From Micromonospora_E sp048060115 (GTDB taxonomy: Bacteria > Actinomycetota > Actinomycetes > Mycobacteriales > Micromonosporaceae): 64,000 bases of DNA. The number at the start of each line of letters is the position of its first letter. Position 1 is the stretch's first letter. The stretch spans positions 1-64,000 of the forward strand of contig NZ_JBHMIM010000021.1 of NCBI RefSeq assembly GCF_048060115.1, read 5' to 3'. Shown here piece after piece: positions 33,536-42,180 of this stretch. Below the pieces are notes generated by a model. The model saw only the letters and a program-made list of their open reading frames with translations. It had not been told where the DNA came from and ran no database searches. A program made the translations under genes and the position numbers.

Positions 33536-33637
33536 GCCCCTGCAAATCGACAGCCGTATCAGTATTGAGAAAATCGGACGAAGTGTCACCGACCTCGGCA
33601 AATCTTCGCCGGGTAAACAATTTGTGCCTGATTGATC

Positions 33638-33690
33638 TGCAAACAACCTGCAAACAAAGCCCATTGACTTACTTCTTTGTAATATTTTAT
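33638..33690 (+). promoter_or_regulatory. Pectate-lyase promoter with two TGCAAAC half-sites
   Basis: Two TGCAAAC copies (33638-33644 and 33649-33655) are 11 bases apart, about one helical turn. They are followed by TTGACT (33664-33669) and an AT-rich TAATATTTTAT block, an unusually AT-rich stretch for this genome. The half-site matches the dyads near the LacI gene, suggesting one regulon. Confidence 0.5.
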
Positions 33691-33752
33691 CGTTTGGGAT
33701 CAGGAAGATTGCGTGAGTGTTGCGTGATCCACCCCTAACGATAGTGCGGAGT

Positions 33753-35117
33753 ATGGCAATGCGACTGAGGAAAATGACTGCCGTCGTGGTCGGAGTGGCC
33801 CTCGTGGCGGTGCTGCCGGGGGCGGCGCTGGCCGGGGGCAACGACAAGAACTCCGACCGGCTGTCCTGGGTGGCCCGGTCGCTGGGCCGGCAGGTGCTGC
33901 CGACCAACGACGGCTGGGCCGCAGCCGGCCCCGGCACCACCGGCGGCGCGGCCGCCAGCGCCGACCAGGTGTACGTCGTCGGCAGCCGTACCGAGCTGGT
34001 CGACGCGCTCGGCGGCGACAACGCCACCAACCGGACCAACGCCACCCCGAAGATCATTTACGTCAAGGGCACCGTCAACGGCTTCGACGACCCCGACGGC
34101 ACCCGACTCACCTGCGCCGACCTGGCCGACCCCGAATACGACTTCGACGAGTTCCTGGCCACCTACGACCCGGCGGTATGGGGTCGGGTGAATCCCAGCG
34201 GGCCGCTGGAGGACGCTCGGCGTCGGTCGGTGACCAACCAGACCGCGCAGACGCAGATCAACGTCGGCCCCAACACCACCATCATCGGCCTGCGGGGAGC
34301 GACCTTCGAGAACCTCACCCTGATGGTGGACAGCGCCAACAACGTCATCGTCCGCAACCTACTATTCGACGACGCGTACGACTGCTTTCCCGCCTGGTCG
34401 CCCAACGACGGCGACGCCGGCAACTGGAACTCGCAGTACGACCTGATGTCGGTGCGACGCTCGGAGAACGTCTGGGTCGACCACAACACCTTCACCGACG
34501 GCGACAACCCGGACAGCGCCCAACCGGTCCACTTCGGTCGTCCGTTGCAGGTGCACGACGGTGCGCTGGACATCACCCACACCGCGAGCCTGGTCACCGT
34601 TTCCTACAACAAGTTCGACGGGCGCGACAAGGTCATGCTGATCGGCTCGTCGAACACCGTCGGCCCGGACGTCGGCCGGCTCAACGTCACCCTGCACCAC
34701 AACATCTTCGACGGCAGTCTGCAGCGGCTGCCCCGGATCCGGTTCGGCCAGGTGGACGTCTACAACAACCACTACAAACTGTCCGGCGACGATTTCGAGT
34801 ACGCCGTCGGTGTCGGCGTGCAGGGTGCGCCGTACCTGCAGAACAACGCGTTTCACCTGGCTCCCGGCATCGCCACCGCCGACCTGCTCTACGACTGGGG
34901 CGGCACCGTCGTCACCGAGCAGGGGAACTGGGTAGCCGAAGGCCGCCGGCCACTGCGCCCGGCCAGCCTGCTCGACGCCTACAACGCGGTGAACGAACCG
35001 GACCTCGGCGCCGACGCCGGCTGGACGCCGACCCTGCGGCACGGCCCGGTCCTGCCGGCCGTCGCCGTCCCGCTCTACACCAGGCTCACCGCCGGCGCCG
35101 GCAAGCTGCCGGTCTGA
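33753..35117 (+). CDS. Secreted pectate lyase, PL1 family
   Basis: 454-aa exported lyase. Signal peptide: basic RLRKM, then TAVVVGVALVAVLPGAALAGG. The parallel beta-helix carries NVIVRNLLFDD, NVWVDHNTFTDG, the Asp-rich metal-binding GALDITHTASLVTVSYNKF, DKVMLIGSS, and the catalytic-Arg segment LQRLPRIRFGQVDVYNN. It cleaves polygalacturonate by beta-elimination, needing calcium. ATG at 33753 or, better spaced from GCGGAG, 33759. It supplies unsaturated uronates for the intracellular pathway upstream and has TGCAAAC half-sites in its promoter. Confidence 0.9.
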   Translation: MAMRLRKMTAVVVGVALVAVLPGAALAGGNDKNSDRLSWVARSLGRQVLPTNDGWAAAGPGTTGGAAASADQVYVVGSRTELVDALGGDNATNRTNATPKIIYVKGTVNGFDDPDGTRLTCADLADPEYDFDEFLATYDPAVWGRVNPSGPLEDARRRSVTNQTAQTQINVGPNTTIIGLRGATFENLTLMVDSANNVIVRNLLFDDAYDCFPAWSPNDGDAGNWNSQYDLMSVRRSENVWVDHNTFTDGDNPDSAQPVHFGRPLQVHDGALDITHTASLVTVSYNKFDGRDKVMLIGSSNTVGPDVGRLNVTLHHNIFDGSLQRLPRIRFGQVDVYNNHYKLSGDDFEYAVGVGVQGAPYLQNNAFHLAPGIATADLLYDWGGTVVTEQGNWVAEGRRPLRPASLLDAYNAVNEPDLGADAGWTPTLRHGPVLPAVAVPLYTRLTAGAGKLPV

Positions 35118-35137
35118 GGCTGCCGACCCACATGACC

Positions 35138-35170
35138 CCCGCGGGCAGTGGCGGCCCCGCTGCCCGCGGG
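35138..35170 (+). terminator. Hairpin after the first pectate lyase
   Basis: CCCGCGGGCAG (35138-35148) and CTGCCCGCGGG (35160-35170) are exact complements with an 11-base loop, 20 bases after the stop. Likely terminator separating the two lyase genes. Confidence 0.65.
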
Positions 35171-35251
35171 TCCACAACCGACCAGGACCAGGGTACGGGC
35201 GACTACAGCCCGGGTTTCCCGCACTCAGGCACCGGTCGGCACCAGTTAGGC

Positions 35252-35271
35252 GCACCACGACGTCGTGGTGC
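35252..35271. promoter_or_regulatory. Perfect 20-bp palindrome in the leader of the second pectate lyase
   Basis: GCACCACGACGTCGTGGTGC is fully self-complementary and lies 17 bases upstream of the GTG start, just before the AAGGAG site. It could be an operator or, as RNA, a hairpin affecting translation. Confidence 0.5.
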
Positions 35272-35288
35272 CAACCGAAGGAGTGCTT

Positions 35289-36857
35289 GTGCAGAGCAGA
35301 GGAAGAAGTCTCCGGCGTGGTCTGTTAGCTGCGCTCGGTGCGAGCGCCATCACCGCGGCGCTGATCGTCGGGGTGACCACCAACGCCCAGGCAGCGACAT
35401 TGTTCTCGGATGACTTCGAGAGCGGCGGAACCAGCGACTGGTCCAAGTCCGGTGGCAGCTGGGAGGTCGTCTCCGACGGCAGCCGGGTGCTGCGGCAGGA
35501 CAACACCGGTAGCAACCTGGCACGGTTCTTCGCCGGCAGCACCAGCTGGACCGACTACCAGCTGCAGGCCCGGGTCAAGCCGTTGTCGTTCAACGGTTCC
35601 GACCGCTTCGTCGGCATCGCCACCCGGGTCGCCAGCAACACCAAGATGTACCGGCTGGCGCTGACCAACAGCAATCGTGCCGAACTGCAGGTGGTCAACG
35701 GAAGCTCGGTCGACGTGCTCGGCTCAGCCTCGCTGACGGTGTCCACCGGCACCTGGTACACCCTGCGGATCGAGTCGAGCGGCAGCAACATCCGGGGCTT
35801 CGTCAACGGCAGCCAGATCGGCTCCGGCAGCGACGGCTCCTACGGCTCCGGCCAGATTGCCCTGGTCACCGGGTACGCCGGGGCCAGCTACGACGACGTC
35901 AGCGTGGACACCATCGGTTCCGGACCGAACCCGACCACGCCGGGACCGAACCCGACCACGCCGGGACCGAACCCGACCACCCCACCGCCGGGACCGGTCC
36001 CGACCGGACTGGTCGGCTGGGCCACCCAGAACGGCGGAACCACCGGTGGCGGCAACGCGTCCGCGATCACCGTTACCAGCGCCTCGGCGCTGGAGTCGGC
36101 AGTCGGCTCCTCCGGCGCGGCAGTGATCCGGGTCTCCGGCACGATCTCCTGCTCCGGGATGCTGCGGGTGCGGGACAACAAGTCGATTCTGGGAGTCGGC
36201 TCCTCGGCAACCATCTCCGGCTGTGGTTTCACCATCAACGGCAACCGCAACGTCATCATCCGCAACATCAATTTCCGCAACTGGAATGACGACGCGATCA
36301 ATGTCGAGAGCGGCGCGACCAACGTCTGGGTCGACCACAACAGCTTCACCAACGGCTACGACGGCGCGGTGGACATCAAGCGCGGCTCGGACTTCGTCAC
36401 CGTCTCCTGGAACCGCGTCTTCAGCCACGGGAAGTCGATGCTGCTCGGCCACTCCGACGACAACGCCAGCCAGGATCGCGGCCATCTGCGGGTGTCGTAC
36501 CACCACAACTGGTTCGACGGCTCCGACACCCGGCACCCGCGGGTCCGCTTCGGTAACCCGGTGCACGTGTTCAACAACTACTACTACGACAACGAGTACG
36601 GTGTCGCGTCCACCATGGGTGCCGGCGTACTCGTGGAGGGCAACTACTTCGAGAAGGTCGACGATCCGACCCTGGTCGGCTACGCCTCCTCGGGCCCGGG
36701 CAGCCTGGTGCAGCGCAACAACCACTTCGTTGGCTCAGGCAGCCCAGAGTCGTCGGGCAGCGTTGCGAGCATCCCGTACTCGTACTCGCTGACCACCGCA
36801 AGTCAGATCAAGTCGGTGGTCACCAACGGCGCCGGCACCGGCAAGATCGGTCTCTGA
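35289..36857 (+). CDS. Secreted modular pectate lyase (LamG-like domain plus PL1)
   Basis: 522-aa exported enzyme. Signal peptide in residues 1-35 (LRRGLLAALGASAITAALIV, ending NAQA). A concanavalin-like domain (residues 37-215; TLFSDDFESGG, YQLQARVKPLSF, TWYTLRIESSG) probably binds polysaccharide. A GPNPTTP triple repeat links it to the PL1 beta-helix: NVIIRNINFRNW, NVWVDHNSFTNG, DFVTVSWNRVF, GKSMLLGHSD, and HPRVRFGNPVHVFNNYYY with the catalytic Arg. GTG at 35289 fits the AAGGAG site; a frame from 35265 has none. Acts with the 33753 lyase on pectin. Confidence 0.9.
   Translation: MQSRGRSLRRGLLAALGASAITAALIVGVTTNAQAATLFSDDFESGGTSDWSKSGGSWEVVSDGSRVLRQDNTGSNLARFFAGSTSWTDYQLQARVKPLSFNGSDRFVGIATRVASNTKMYRLALTNSNRAELQVVNGSSVDVLGSASLTVSTGTWYTLRIESSGSNIRGFVNGSQIGSGSDGSYGSGQIALVTGYAGASYDDVSVDTIGSGPNPTTPGPNPTTPGPNPTTPPPGPVPTGLVGWATQNGGTTGGGNASAITVTSASALESAVGSSGAAVIRVSGTISCSGMLRVRDNKSILGVGSSATISGCGFTINGNRNVIIRNINFRNWNDDAINVESGATNVWVDHNSFTNGYDGAVDIKRGSDFVTVSWNRVFSHGKSMLLGHSDDNASQDRGHLRVSYHHNWFDGSDTRHPRVRFGNPVHVFNNYYYDNEYGVASTMGAGVLVEGNYFEKVDDPTLVGYASSGPGSLVQRNNHFVGSGSPESSGSVASIPYSYSLTTASQIKSVVTNGAGTGKIGL
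35922..35984 (+). repeat. 21-bp triple repeat encoding the GPNPTTP linker
   Basis: Three near-identical 21-bp units encode the Pro/Thr linker between the LamG-like and PL1 domains. The third unit ends with a small change. Such linkers often vary in copy number. Confidence 0.8.
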
Positions 36858-36879
36858 TCCGTCCAATGTGACAGCCGAG

Positions 36880-36911
36880 ACGGCCGGCCTCCCGATCGGG
36901 AGGCCGGCCGT
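36880..36911. terminator. 32-bp perfect palindrome between convergent genes
   Basis: ACGGCCGGCCTCCCGA is followed directly by its exact complement. It lies between the stops of the second pectate lyase (+) and the MsiK-like gene (-) and probably terminates transcription from both sides. Confidence 0.7.
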
Positions 36912-36956
36912 TCGACGTAGCAGTTACCGGACAGCGTCAGCTGTCAGCGGCGTGGG

Positions 36957-38048
<1,092 letters not shown>

Positions 38049-38378
38049 GGTGATGCTTCCTCTCCACCGGCAGGAACGTGCCGGACGATCCGAGTGAAGG
38101 AGCGACCGGCGTGTCCGCCGGCCCACGACGCACCTGGCTGGAGGCCACGTGTCGTTCGTGTCACGCCACGGTAAACGGGATTTGGTCGGCTGCCAAGACC
38201 GGAGCGGCCTGCCGGTACCGCAGATTCAGGACATAACGTAACCCAGGGTGGGAATCGCTACCCTCCGTCGAGGTCTCGGTCGCCACGGGCCGGCCGGCAG
38301 CGGGAAAGATCGATAGGACGGACCGGCCGATGCGGCGGTAACGCCACGTCAGTGGCTATGCTGACCCTGTACGACACT
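38049..38378. other. 330-bp intergenic region, msiK leader and tRNA promoter
   Basis: No credible gene. It should contain the minus-strand promoter of the MsiK-like gene and, at its right end, the promoter of tRNA-Thr. I see no strong dyad or TGCAAA site here. Confidence 0.5.
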
Positions 38379-38455
38379 GCCCCTGTAGCTCAGATGGCCA
38401 GAGCACTCGCCTTGTAAGCGAGATGTCGCCGGTTCGATCCCGGCCGGGGGCTCCA
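38379..38455 (+). tRNA. tRNA-Thr (anticodon TGT)
   Basis: Complete cloverleaf: acceptor GCCCCTG pairs with CGGGGGC, anticodon stem CTCGC/GCGAG encloses loop CTTGTAA with anticodon TGT at 38413-38415, T-arm GCCGG-TTCGATC-CCGGC, and the 3' CCA is encoded. It reads ACA threonine codons. It borders cassette B, whose last gene ends 66 bases away. I found no second copy of its 3' end and no integrase. Confidence 0.95.
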
Positions 38456-38520
38456 TTCCCCAAGAGCACCAACGCGGGCCACCGGCAACCCCGGTGACCC
38501 GCGTCGTCTCGGTTCCAGTC

Positions 38521-39222
38521 TCAGCTGTCGTCGTTTCTGCCCTGCGCTGCGGGTACGTCGGCGGGTTCAAGGGGCGCGGAGCCAGCGGCGGCGACTGCTT
38601 CGGCGAGCGTCGGGGCGGTGAAGACGACCTTGCGAGGGCCCGCGTTGGTTTCGGCAGATGGCCGCGATTCTCGCGGTAGCTGTACTTTGCAACGGTCCGG
38701 GGTGAGGAGCACGGTGAGCGTCACACCGGGGTACTTGGCGGCAAGCGTGGTGAGTAGGAGCACCGGATCGTCCTGGCCAGCGAGCACGTCACGGGGGTGA
38801 CCAACATCAACACCGACGGTGTTGTTGTTGGTGGGTGTCAGGATCGCGGTGTACGGGTCGGTGGGCACAGCGCGGTCGCTGGCGTTGCGGAGATCGCGCA
38901 GGGCACGGTCGACGGCACGGGAGACGGTGCGGTGATGCGCGCCCGGCACCCAGCGGAGTAGGTCGGTGGTGGCTTCGGGTGGTGCGACGCGGGCACCCCA
39001 ACGAAGCCCTTGTACGAGGTGGGGCGCACCTGCATTGGCGCGGTGGTCGGCGACGGACAGCGCAACGACCAAGCCGAGAACGTGCACGAGCCTGACCATG
39101 GTGGCCAGCGACGGGGCGGCCGGCGGGGCGGCCTGTAAGAGGATCCGGCCGCCGGGCTGCCCAGTGGTGACTTGCCGCAGGTAGGTCTCCAGCGGATCGG
39201 CGTCGGCGTCGGGCAGGCACAC
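38521..39222 (-). CDS. C-terminal part of the split large zinc-knuckle gene, cassette B
   Basis: Open frame of 233 codons counted from the first possible start, GTG 39222. It is in the same frame as the gene ending at TAG 39364-39366, and the frame is open between them. It aligns with the last 200 residues of the 596-aa copy A protein: PGGRILLQAA with ARILVRAN, VHVLGLVVALSVADH with VRGLGLALDLTVVDH, LVQGLRWGARVA with LLQGYSWSVQVA, TLAAKYPG with RLAATHPG. The GTG lies inside a conserved block and has no clear ribosome-binding site, so independent translation is doubtful. Expression may need stop-codon readthrough, or the part may be dead. Confidence 0.55.
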   Translation of the reverse strand: MCLPDADADPLETYLRQVTTGQPGGRILLQAAPPAAPSLATMVRLVHVLGLVVALSVADHRANAGAPHLVQGLRWGARVAPPEATTDLLRWVPGAHHRTVSRAVDRALRDLRNASDRAVPTDPYTAILTPTNNNTVGVDVGHPRDVLAGQDDPVLLLTTLAAKYPGVTLTVLLTPDRCKVQLPRESRPSAETNAGPRKVVFTAPTLAEAVAAAGSAPLEPADVPAAQGRNDDS

Positions 39223-39363
39223 ACGGCCGTCGAGTAGATCGTGCTCCGGCAGGTAGCTGGCGTCGATCAGTGGTGCGATGCCGTCCGGGTCGAGGCCCAG
39301 TGCGGTGAGCTGAGGCCGGAGTTGGTACTCCGGCGGCAGTTGGCGGACGAGTTGACTACTGGA

Positions 39364-40569
39364 CTAGGTGTCGACCGGCGGGGTGACGACGGGTAGGGCG
39401 GCGTACTCGGTGGGGTGGTGTGGGGTTGGCCAGGTGAGGTGTCGGACCCGGCGGCCACCGTCGAAGATGGAGATGGCAGTGCCGTGGAAAATCCGGTGGG
39501 TGCCGTGGCAGGTGAGGCAGCCGCCGATCCGGGGGCACTGGCAGAGGCTCAGGTCAGGGGTGGGCGGGCAGCTCGGGCACGGGGCGTACGGGATCGGTGG
39601 GCCCTGCCATGAGGGCGGAGGCGGCTGCCAGGCCCGGTGTGCGGCCTTGCCTGCAAGCCGCAGCGTGGTGTGCCACCAGCGACCGTCGCGCCAGATGGCG
39701 TGCGCGCCGGGTGTCGGCTCGCCGGTCAGCAGGGTGGTGCAGTCGGCGAGAATGCGGCGTTCGAGCTGGTCGACGTCGACCTTGGGCGGGCCGAGGCTCG
39801 TGATGTCCCTGGTGCCGGGGCCGCCGTGGGCGTTGCCGGTGCGGGGGGCGATGTAGTGGGCGGGGGCGTGCCGGCCGTGCTCGGCCAGGTTCGCGGCGGC
39901 CCGGGTCACGGTGGTCATGACGGTGGCTTCGGCCAGGTCGGACCAGGGGGCAAGGCGGTCACCGGCCGGGCTGCCGGGCAGTTCGAAGCGTACGTCCCAG
40001 CCGAGCCTGTCACTGTCGGGTGTGGTTCGGCGGGCTTCGATGACCAGGTCGAGGCAGAGTAGTTCGGCGACTTCGCAGAGGTTGGCGAGCCGGCGTGCCG
40101 GGTCGGCAGGTGGCGGTTCGGTGCTACGTCCGAGCCAGATCTGCCACGGGTCGCGGGCCTCGTCGACGATCGCCTCGGTTTCGTAGGCGAGACGTTGCGC
40201 GGCGGGCAGGTCGGGCTGCCAACCATCCGGCAGGTCGGTCCACGGGGCGAAGACCGGGTCGTCGGGCTGGTCCGGCTCGTAGATGTGAGTGGCGCCGACT
40301 TGGTCGGCGAGGTCGGCGACGACCGGGGTCAGATCGAGGCACCAGAAGAGGTTGTCGGCGTCGCGGGTCGGCAAGATCGAGCCGGGCGTCACGTTGGCGG
40401 AGGTGACGGCTCCGGTGTCGATGTTCGCGACGGTTAGGACGAGCTGTGCGCGCCGTTTGCCGTGGCCGCCGCAGCGGCGACAGTCCGCGGCACCGGGGGC
40501 TTTGGTGGTGCAGGCGGGGCAGTTGACGATGGTGACTGCCCCGCCCGCTGGTGGTGTCGGCCCGGTCAC
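39364..40569 (-). CDS. N-terminal part of the large zinc-knuckle protein, cassette B
   Basis: 401-aa product ending at an amber codon. Residues about 17-37 carry a DnaJ-like knuckle (CPAC, nine residues, CRRCGGHG) followed by KRRAQLVLTVANIDTGAV, shared with copy A. A second Cys-rich region near residues 325-350 includes CPSC and CLTCHGTH. The central WRDGRWWHTTLR matches NRHWWHTSLR in copy A. GTG start overlaps the DivIVA-gene stop (GTGA). The TAG aligns with a Gln in the intact copy A, and homology continues past it. Function unknown; possibly nucleic-acid or protein binding through the zinc knuckles. Confidence 0.65.
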   Translation of the reverse strand: MTGPTPPAGGAVTIVNCPACTTKAPGAADCRRCGGHGKRRAQLVLTVANIDTGAVTSANVTPGSILPTRDADNLFWCLDLTPVVADLADQVGATHIYEPDQPDDPVFAPWTDLPDGWQPDLPAAQRLAYETEAIVDEARDPWQIWLGRSTEPPPADPARRLANLCEVAELLCLDLVIEARRTTPDSDRLGWDVRFELPGSPAGDRLAPWSDLAEATVMTTVTRAAANLAEHGRHAPAHYIAPRTGNAHGGPGTRDITSLGPPKVDVDQLERRILADCTTLLTGEPTPGAHAIWRDGRWWHTTLRLAGKAAHRAWQPPPPSWQGPPIPYAPCPSCPPTPDLSLCQCPRIGGCLTCHGTHRIFHGTAISIFDGGRRVRHLTWPTPHHPTEYAALPVVTPPVDT

Positions 40570-40970
40570 CGGTGCACGCCCGCCGGGTAGGCGCTGGACT
40601 GGCTCAGGGTTGCCTGGGTGGACTGCCAGCGGCGCAGCGCGTCCTTGATCCGGTCGTTCTGCTCCCACGTGCGGTCCAGCTCGGCGTACAGGATGCCGAG
40701 GTCGTGGGCGACGCGGTCGAGGAACGCGGCGACTTCGGCGGGGTCCAGGCCGCGGCCGCCGCCGCGTCGGCTGACCGTCGGGAAGCGCTGGCTGCGGATC
40801 TGCCAGGGTCGGATCGGCCGGTACGCCGCCGCCCGCTGGTTGCGGCCAGCGGTGCTGCCGGGTGCCCGGTAGACGCCGTTGCCGCCGCCGTTCGGCCAGG
40901 TGGCCGGCGGTGTGGTCGCCATCTTGCGTCGTTGCCAGCGCAGTTGCCAGCGTCGCCAGAGCTCTCGCAT
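40566..40970 (-). CDS. DivIVA-domain protein, cassette B
   Basis: 134-aa protein. Basic Trp/Arg-rich start (MRELWRRWQLRWQRRK), a Pro/Gly-rich middle, then the DivIVA-type segment GLDPAEVAAFLDRVAHDLG and a coiled coil (LYAELDRTWEQNDRIKDALR). It is paralogous to the 4699-5109 protein, with the same domain order and RWQS near the end. ATG at 40970 has GGGGAGGAA upstream. The stop overlaps the next gene's GTG. The coiled coil suggests oligomerisation or partnership with the large protein encoded next to it. Confidence 0.72.
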   Translation of the reverse strand: MRELWRRWQLRWQRRKMATTPPATWPNGGGNGVYRAPGSTAGRNQRAAAYRPIRPWQIRSQRFPTVSRRGGGRGLDPAEVAAFLDRVAHDLGILYAELDRTWEQNDRIKDALRRWQSTQATLSQSSAYPAGVHR

Positions 40971-41323
40971 CACGTGTTCCTCCCCTTGGCTGTGGTCTGC
41001 CTCGCTCGTTTGTGGTGCGGGTAGTGCCCGGTGCCGGGTACGGGTGGATGGGGTGGCCCTGCCGCTTGCCGTTGCCGGCGGGGCCACCCCTGCCGCCAAT
41101 CGCCGCAGCCTTCCTTGGCGGTACGGCGACCAGGGCAAACTTTCGGGGCCGGGACGCCCAACGGCATGACTCGCTGCACGCCCCGACCGGAGGTGAGCGC
41201 CCCAAGCTGCCGTGCAAGGAGTGCTCGCCAGAAACATAGGCGGCTAAGTCGCCTATGTCAACGAGTCCTTGTCGCAGTCACGTGTTTCGTGATCGAATCG
41301 GGTTGCCGTGCAAGGAGACTCAA
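40971..41323. other. 353-bp divergent control region of cassette B
   Basis: No gene. It holds a 9-bp-arm dyad (41234-41258) and a 14-bp direct repeat TGCCGTGCAAGGAG at 41208-41221 and 41304-41317. The second copy supplies the ribosome-binding site of the GntR gene starting at TTG 41324. Confidence 0.6.
41234..41258. promoter_or_regulatory. Putative GntR operator
   Basis: ACATAGGCG (41234-41242) and CGCCTATGT (41250-41258) are exact complements 7 bases apart, located between the divergent DivIVA and GntR genes. Symmetry and position fit a binding site for one of the two small GntR proteins. Confidence 0.55.
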
Positions 41324-41599
41324 TTGCCCACGCAGCCCGACTATGTCCGGATTTCGGATGCCTACGCCGCCGCGATCGTCAGCGGCCGGCTCAAGCCGGG
41401 GGAGAAGCTGCCCTCGATTGCCGAAATGAGCAAGCGCTACACGGTCGGTGCCACGACCATCAAAATGGTGCTCGTGCGGCTGGAAGCACGTCGGCTGGTC
41501 CGGCGCCACCAGGGCAAGGGCACCTTTGTCGAGCCCCGCGACCGGTGGCTGCTGCCCGACAGTGACGACGACGATGACGAGCCGGAGTTCGAAATCTGA
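41324..41599 (+). CDS. Minimal GntR-type regulator (DNA-binding domain only)
   Basis: 91-aa protein that is essentially one winged helix: DAYAAAIVSGRLKPGEKLPS, MSKRYTVGATTIKMVLVRLE, LVRRHQGKGTFVEP, then an acidic tail (DSDDDDDEPEFE). No effector domain. TTG start at 41324, 7 bases after AAGGAG; the longer frame from 41255 lacks a site. It is divergent from cassette B and a dyad lies between them, so it is probably its repressor. Similar solo GntR proteins control actinomycete integrative elements (KorSA type), but no integration genes are present. Confidence 0.8.
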   Translation: MPTQPDYVRISDAYAAAIVSGRLKPGEKLPSIAEMSKRYTVGATTIKMVLVRLEARRLVRRHQGKGTFVEPRDRWLLPDSDDDDDEPEFEI

Positions 41600-41737
41600 C
41601 AGGACTCGCCACGATGCTCGGGGGCGTGTCACGGACGAGGACTGTGGAGATCGTTCGTCGGCGAGGCTTCCCCGAGCAGATCGACGTGGTCGGCAACCAG
41701 GGCGTGATCAAATGGGCATGCCATCCGGGGGGTGTGT

Positions 41738-41956
41738 ATGCCCAAGCAGCAGTACCAAGTTCTTGCCGACGAACTCCGAGCGAAGATTGAGTCTGGCGAG
41801 TGGCCACCGGGCACCAAGCTGCCCAGTCGGTCCCAGCTCTGTCGCGAGTACGACGTGTCGGACACCGTCGTCGGCAAGGCGATGATGATCCTGCGTGCCA
41901 CCGGGCTGACCGAGACCCTCGAAGGAGTCGGCGTCTTCGTGGCCGAACCGAAGTAG
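41738..41956 (+). CDS. Minimal GntR-type regulator, second copy
   Basis: 72-aa winged-helix protein: QVLADELRAKIESGEWPPGT, KLPSRSQLCREYDVSDTVVG, then LTETLEGVGVFVAEP. It is related to the 91-aa neighbour but lacks its acidic tail. ATG at 41738 behind a GGGGGG stretch; a GTG two codons earlier is also possible. The 138-base gap from the first GntR gene has no clear gene. The two may bind the same or overlapping sites, allowing switch-like control. Confidence 0.75.
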   Translation: MPKQQYQVLADELRAKIESGEWPPGTKLPSRSQLCREYDVSDTVVGKAMMILRATGLTETLEGVGVFVAEPK

Positions 41957-42180
41957 GGGTAGACGACTTCGCCGTGTCGCAACCAATTGGCTGGGCTCTG
42001 CCGGCCTACAAGGTCACGGTTCGATGGTGATCCGAGCCCGATCGTCCTTCCGGGGCAGACCTCTTGTCGCCTGGCTCCGATAGCATCAGCCGGCCCTGCG
42101 TACAGCAGGTTGCCAGCCCGCTCCAAGCTGCCTGTTTCGACAGGCGCCCACGGGGGCCCTCTTCAAGGAGTAGGTAGAAC

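Noticed and set aside
39222..39222. GTG as an independent start of the downstream cassette B fragment
   Set aside because: No clear ribosome-binding site, and it falls inside a block conserved with the intact paralogue; more likely just the first GTG after the amber codon.
38379..41956. Complete integrative element at tRNA-Thr
   Set aside because: No integrase, excisionase, replication or transfer gene and no duplicated tRNA end in the window.
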